This document shows positions 61,082 to 64,000 of a stretch of DNA of 64,000 nt, one piece after another. The notes under the pieces were generated by a model, which worked only from the letters and a program-made list of their open reading frames with translations, made no database searches and was not told the origin of the DNA. A program made the translations under genes and the position numbers. Origin of the DNA: Phytophthora sp. 'mugwort' (lineage: Eukaryota; Oomycota; Peronosporomycetes; Peronosporales; Peronosporaceae); contig JAUCEF010000007.1 of NCBI GenBank assembly GCA_033558025.1, positions 6,820,001 to 6,884,000 of the forward strand, written 5' to 3'. The stretch's first letter is position 1; the number at the start of each line of letters is the position of its first letter.

Positions 61082-61790
61082 CACTCTCTGATGACCGACG
61101 AAGGCGCAGACACCTTGCGTCATTCCATCCAGCAATTCAAGAAATGCAATCCGTCCTGGCGGGAGGTTCGGTGCATCGTGGTAGACAAAGATTTCACTGA
61201 GATTGGAGTCTTTGCTGAAGAAATGCCAGAAGCTCGTGTCTCCTTTGCCAATTTCACGATATCAAGTTCATACAGGAGAGAATCGCAAATATAGGCTATG
61301 GACTCGATGCCGTTCAGCGAGCTCGACTTAAATCTATCGCTAACCTGAATGTTCGAGTACAAACGGAGGAGGAGTATTAGAAGTGTTGCGGCTTTATGAA
61401 AGTGGAGCTGGGTGTAATTGGTCCTGAAGATGGAAATGAAGACAATGGCGTTCCTACTTTTTTATATATATTTTGGAGAATTGGCGCAAATGTCGAGCAA
61501 TATAGAGCTCGTTCCTTCGCGGCAATGTGTCCCCCCTAGGGAACCCAACCAACAATCGCTTGAAATCATCTTGGCAGAAAATTAAAGCGATTGTAGATTT
61601 GGTGGATTAAATACAAGGAGAAACAGTTTACGACTATGGTATCGCGGGTCGGGCGAGTGATTGATATGATAAATACCACGTCCCGGAGCTTGCTAGGCTG
61701 GCGTAGATTGTAAGTAGGCATGCGTTTGATATTGTCAAAGAGCAATACGACTTGCAGTTAGCGTGTCTACCTTCTATAATGTGCAGACCC

Positions 61791-62260
61791 AAACCCATAA
61801 AAGATTTTTAATCTCGAGCGCGAATTCGTCATGTATCGTAGATGCCGCGATGTGGACTTCTCACTGTAGCGTCCTTTAGCAGCGAGATCGAGGGCTTCCA
61901 TTTGCAATCAGGGCAGCCAAAACTGTCAGAATTAGCGATGCCCTGGAGAATATATTTAACTTACCTGAGTTGTGAGTAACTTGAGTTGGTGGAGCTTATC
62001 CTTTATGCCTGGATTCTTGTGGGTGTTGAAAGGGGGGGGGTCGTAGCTCAGGCTGTAGTCGATAGTCGACTGCCATTCAGTGCTCTCTCCACGTCACGAA
62101 CAGCTGCGACGGCTCGGTGGTGGCGCTTCATAATTGCCATCGTACCGGTAGTGAAGACCCCAACCCCAGCTATCTCTACCCTTCGCGCTTGGCGAGTCCT
62201 GGGTGTGACCGCTGCAGGCCGGTTACTTTCGCATCACATTTCCGTAGTAGGCCTTTGCTA
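61791..62260. other. spacer between converging MULE copies
   Basis: No coding match. A G9 tract lies at 62032-62040. It may hold the degraded C-terminal ends of both copies. Confidence 0.4.
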
Positions 62261-64000
62261 ACACACGCACTATCTCATCGGCTTGAATGAGCGGTTTTCT
62301 TGGTGGTAACATTACAAGCTATAGTGCGACAGAGGGCTTTGTTTGCTTTTCGAAGACGAACGACTTGAACTTGTTAAGCGTCACTGCTGCGGAGGTGTAC
62401 GTTGGGTCATCTGCAAAGATATCCGCAATGGTCGCCACACTCAAGTTTAAGCACTGCATCTCCGAGTCCTCTTTAGTCATAGAAACCGCCAGGTTCCTCT
62501 TTTTCACGACAGAAGTGACCTTAGTCTTCGGGCGTCCTCTCGAGCTCGGTGGCGAGATAATGTCGAAGTCGTCATCTTCTTCTTCCCAGCGCTGCTGGCA
62601 AGTCGCTTATCTCAGATGAGACTGTTCCCGCCTGTGATAAGTCACGTGTATTGTTCCTCGCCTCAGATGGTATATCGCCAGTCTCAGATGCGAGGGCGTC
62701 ACCTCAGACGTATGACACTCACGGGCTCTTCTTCGGTCTGATCCGCAAGTGGTGTCCCGACTGATTGTTCCGCAGCGATCGATCTCCGTCACAGCAGTCG
62801 CGGGTAGCTCTTCGTTTAGAAACACTTCGATATCAGGCGCTTCATCCTCGCTCGGCTGTTAGTCGGGGAATTCCTCGCCGTTCAACTCAGAATGGAGCTC
62901 ATCCTTCGCTTCAACTCCAATGTTCGCCGGCTCGTCTGTAACGGTCACATCTGCAGGTGCCTTCTCCGGGACTGTGGGTATGTCGCACTCCGCGTCGTCG
63001 TGGCCATAGTCTTGGCAAAGCGCATCGTCGTCTGCAGTGGCTATTGGAATTCTAGATGAATCGTCGCGGATCAAATTGGCCACGACCTCACTTTCTCGAT
63101 GCTTGGCAGCCGACCAACGACTTCGAGTGCTTGTAGTGCAGCGCGAGAACCGAGACATCCCCATGCCTCTCATGGTCTCCTCGATTGTGCCCGCAACTAT
63201 TTGGGCCTCACAGAACTTCGATTACAGTCCCATGGTCTTTCCGCATCTTGCAGTACCCTTAGCGACCCTGACCGGCTCGCCTTGTATGTCGGCCAACGGA
63301 GACTTATCACGGAGTGATGCCAGAAGCCATCTTGACGGCAACAGCTGGGTAGGTATCACTACCTCCATATTGGGAGCCTTCCTAAGGAAAACGACGTGCC
63401 TGCAAGGCAGAAGGCTTGAAAATTCTTTTTTTGATTTTTTAAATATATTTAAATTATTAACTTTAAAATTTGAATATTTTAATTTATAACAATTAATTAA
63501 ACGTGTTGAATTAATTTTTCTTTTATAGAAACCTTTTTTATTATATTTTTTAAAATAATTTATTTTTATAATTTAAAACATTATTTAAATTAATAGATTT
63601 TATAGAAAAATAAATCCTAAAATTGAAATAATTTGTTTTTATTATTCCAATTTCCACCAAGAACAAGCAGGAGCACTCCAAGTTCTGCTTGTTCACAGAG
63701 TACTCCACGCGCGGTTCGTCGAGTGCTTAATTTCCATCGGCAGTGTTTTTCTTCTGGGTAAAACAAAATCCCGGGAACGGCTTCGTATAACGAGTACTGA
63801 GCCCACCGCTAACAACGTATGAGTACTGCTCGTAGATGAGATCGCAGGCGTGCTCACTCACAAGGTTCGCGACCAGAGTCATCTCTCGGTCGTACTTGGC
63901 GTTATTCACCACACCGATCTTGGTAACGCGGGACATGAAGCTCTGCTCGTTCCTGCTCTGGAAGCACACAATCGACGCAACACACTCGTCAAGTCCCATG
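62261..64000 (-). pseudogene. Mutator-like transposase copy B2, C-terminal half (truncated by window edge)
   Basis: Minus strand, entering from the right edge. 63999-63727 reads DECVASIVCFQSRNEQSFMS and LVANLVSEHACDLIYEQYSY, matching MULE-A (SEHACDLIHEQY). The SWIM finger follows as VEYSVNKQNLECSCLF at 63700-63655 and resumes as SSLLPCRHVVFLRKAPN at 63410-63360, on the other side of an AT-rich insert. Then come REASEVVAN-like and acidic linker sequence (63173-62859) and FDIISPPSSRGRPKTKVTSV (62560) with LNKFKSFVFEKQTK, as in MULE-A. Frame breaks at 63320, 62850 and 62590. The N-terminal half should lie beyond the window. Confidence 0.75.
63415..63650. repeat. AT-rich insert inside the SWIM finger of MULE-B2
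   Basis: About 235 bp of nearly pure A/T, flanked by ordinary sequence on both sides. It sits between the CxC and CxH halves of the SWIM finger. It is not a clean intron: no GT-AG pair rejoins the frame. Confidence 0.75.

Larger units (their letters stand above)
59806..61790 (+). pseudogene. Mutator-like transposase copy B1 (MULE-A family)
   Basis: Acidic start (QESDDSSSDFESIAGSGSEN), then VSWTQFEKSFAAYNNATSQ, intron 1 (59997-60058), AFTKRTSTTRTTRTKHIED, GKGKHPRQNVRTMGCDAK, intron 2 (60284-60356), INVLLHREHERRHN, DVHNLVAKLKRQEQ, intron 3 (60715-60782), CITIQT, LLVDATHSTNSPRYKLFSF (catalytic Asp), intron 4 (60948-61081, absent from MULE-A), VRCIVVDKDFTEIGVFAEEM (second Asp), FHDIKFIQERIANIGYG, NPTNNRLKSSWQKIK where MULE-A has NNRLEVSW, so the probable third acid is lost, and RHAFDIVKEQYDLQLA. 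The SWIM finger is not recognisable after 61790. Stops and frameshifts make it inactive. Confidence 0.8.

Noticed and set aside
63415..63650. AT-rich stretch as an ordinary intron
   Set aside because: Possible GT and AG ends do not restore the SWIM reading frame.
1..64000. CRISPR arrays, rRNA genes, operons or RXLR-type effector genes
   Set aside because: No regularly spaced repeats, no rRNA sequence, a eukaryotic gene structure, and no ORF with signal peptide plus RXLR motif was recognised.

Overview
The window looks like nuclear DNA from an oomycete, most likely Phytophthora or a close relative. I infer this from a fused DHFR-thymidylate synthase gene, very short GT-AG introns (about 60-110 bp), intron-less long ORFs, and a crowd of degraded piggyBac, Mutator, hAT, Harbinger, Tc1, pogo and Copia copies of the kind known from oomycete genomes. 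No database search was possible, so family calls rest on motifs and on alignments between copies inside this window.

Layout. From 1 to about 42.6 kb the window is a transposon graveyard. In order it holds: piggyBac-like copy 1 (-); a Harbinger-type transposase gene split by a 5.0 kb Copia element (-); a small unknown fragment (-); a hAT transposase whose second half is inverted; a GC-rich, internally duplicated remnant (-); a Tc1/mariner-type transposase whose two halves lie head to head; a tandem repeat and a chromodomain-like fragment (-); a Mutator-like element, MULE-C (-); piggyBac-like copy 2 (+) with a small Cys-rich ORF; piggyBac-like copy 3 (-); a pogo-like transposase cut by a solo LTR with target duplication; piggyBac-like copy 4 (-); MULE-A (-) with FAR1-like N-terminus, SWIM finger, introns and a C-terminal Ulp1-like protease remnant; a degenerate GC-rich region with an alternative-oxidase-like tail; a Thr/Pro-rich secreted-type remnant; and a second hAT copy (-) carrying two hairpins.

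From 42.7 to 59.4 kb lies a compact block of intact genes: DHFR-TS (-), an R2R3 Myb factor (+), a cyclic-nucleotide-binding-domain protein (+), a SIN3 corepressor (-), a conserved-looking basic protein (+), a PTS2-bearing acyl-CoA oxidase (+) and a short-chain dehydrogenase/reductase lacking its catalytic segment (-). Intergenic spaces are mostly 130-350 bp. From 59.6 kb to the end, two more MULE copies of the MULE-A family converge (B1 on +, B2 on -), the latter running off the right edge.

The genes in the central block do not form an operon or a single pathway (eukaryotic context): folate/dTMP synthesis, transcription (Myb, SIN3), signalling, and peroxisomal beta-oxidation. The most informative signals are structural: nested insertions with reconstructable order, two element-internal inversions, a solo LTR with 4 bp target duplication, introns shared between two diverged MULE copies with copy-specific gain and minisatellite growth, an AT-rich insert inside a SWIM finger, and long G/C homopolymers found only in the transposon compartments.
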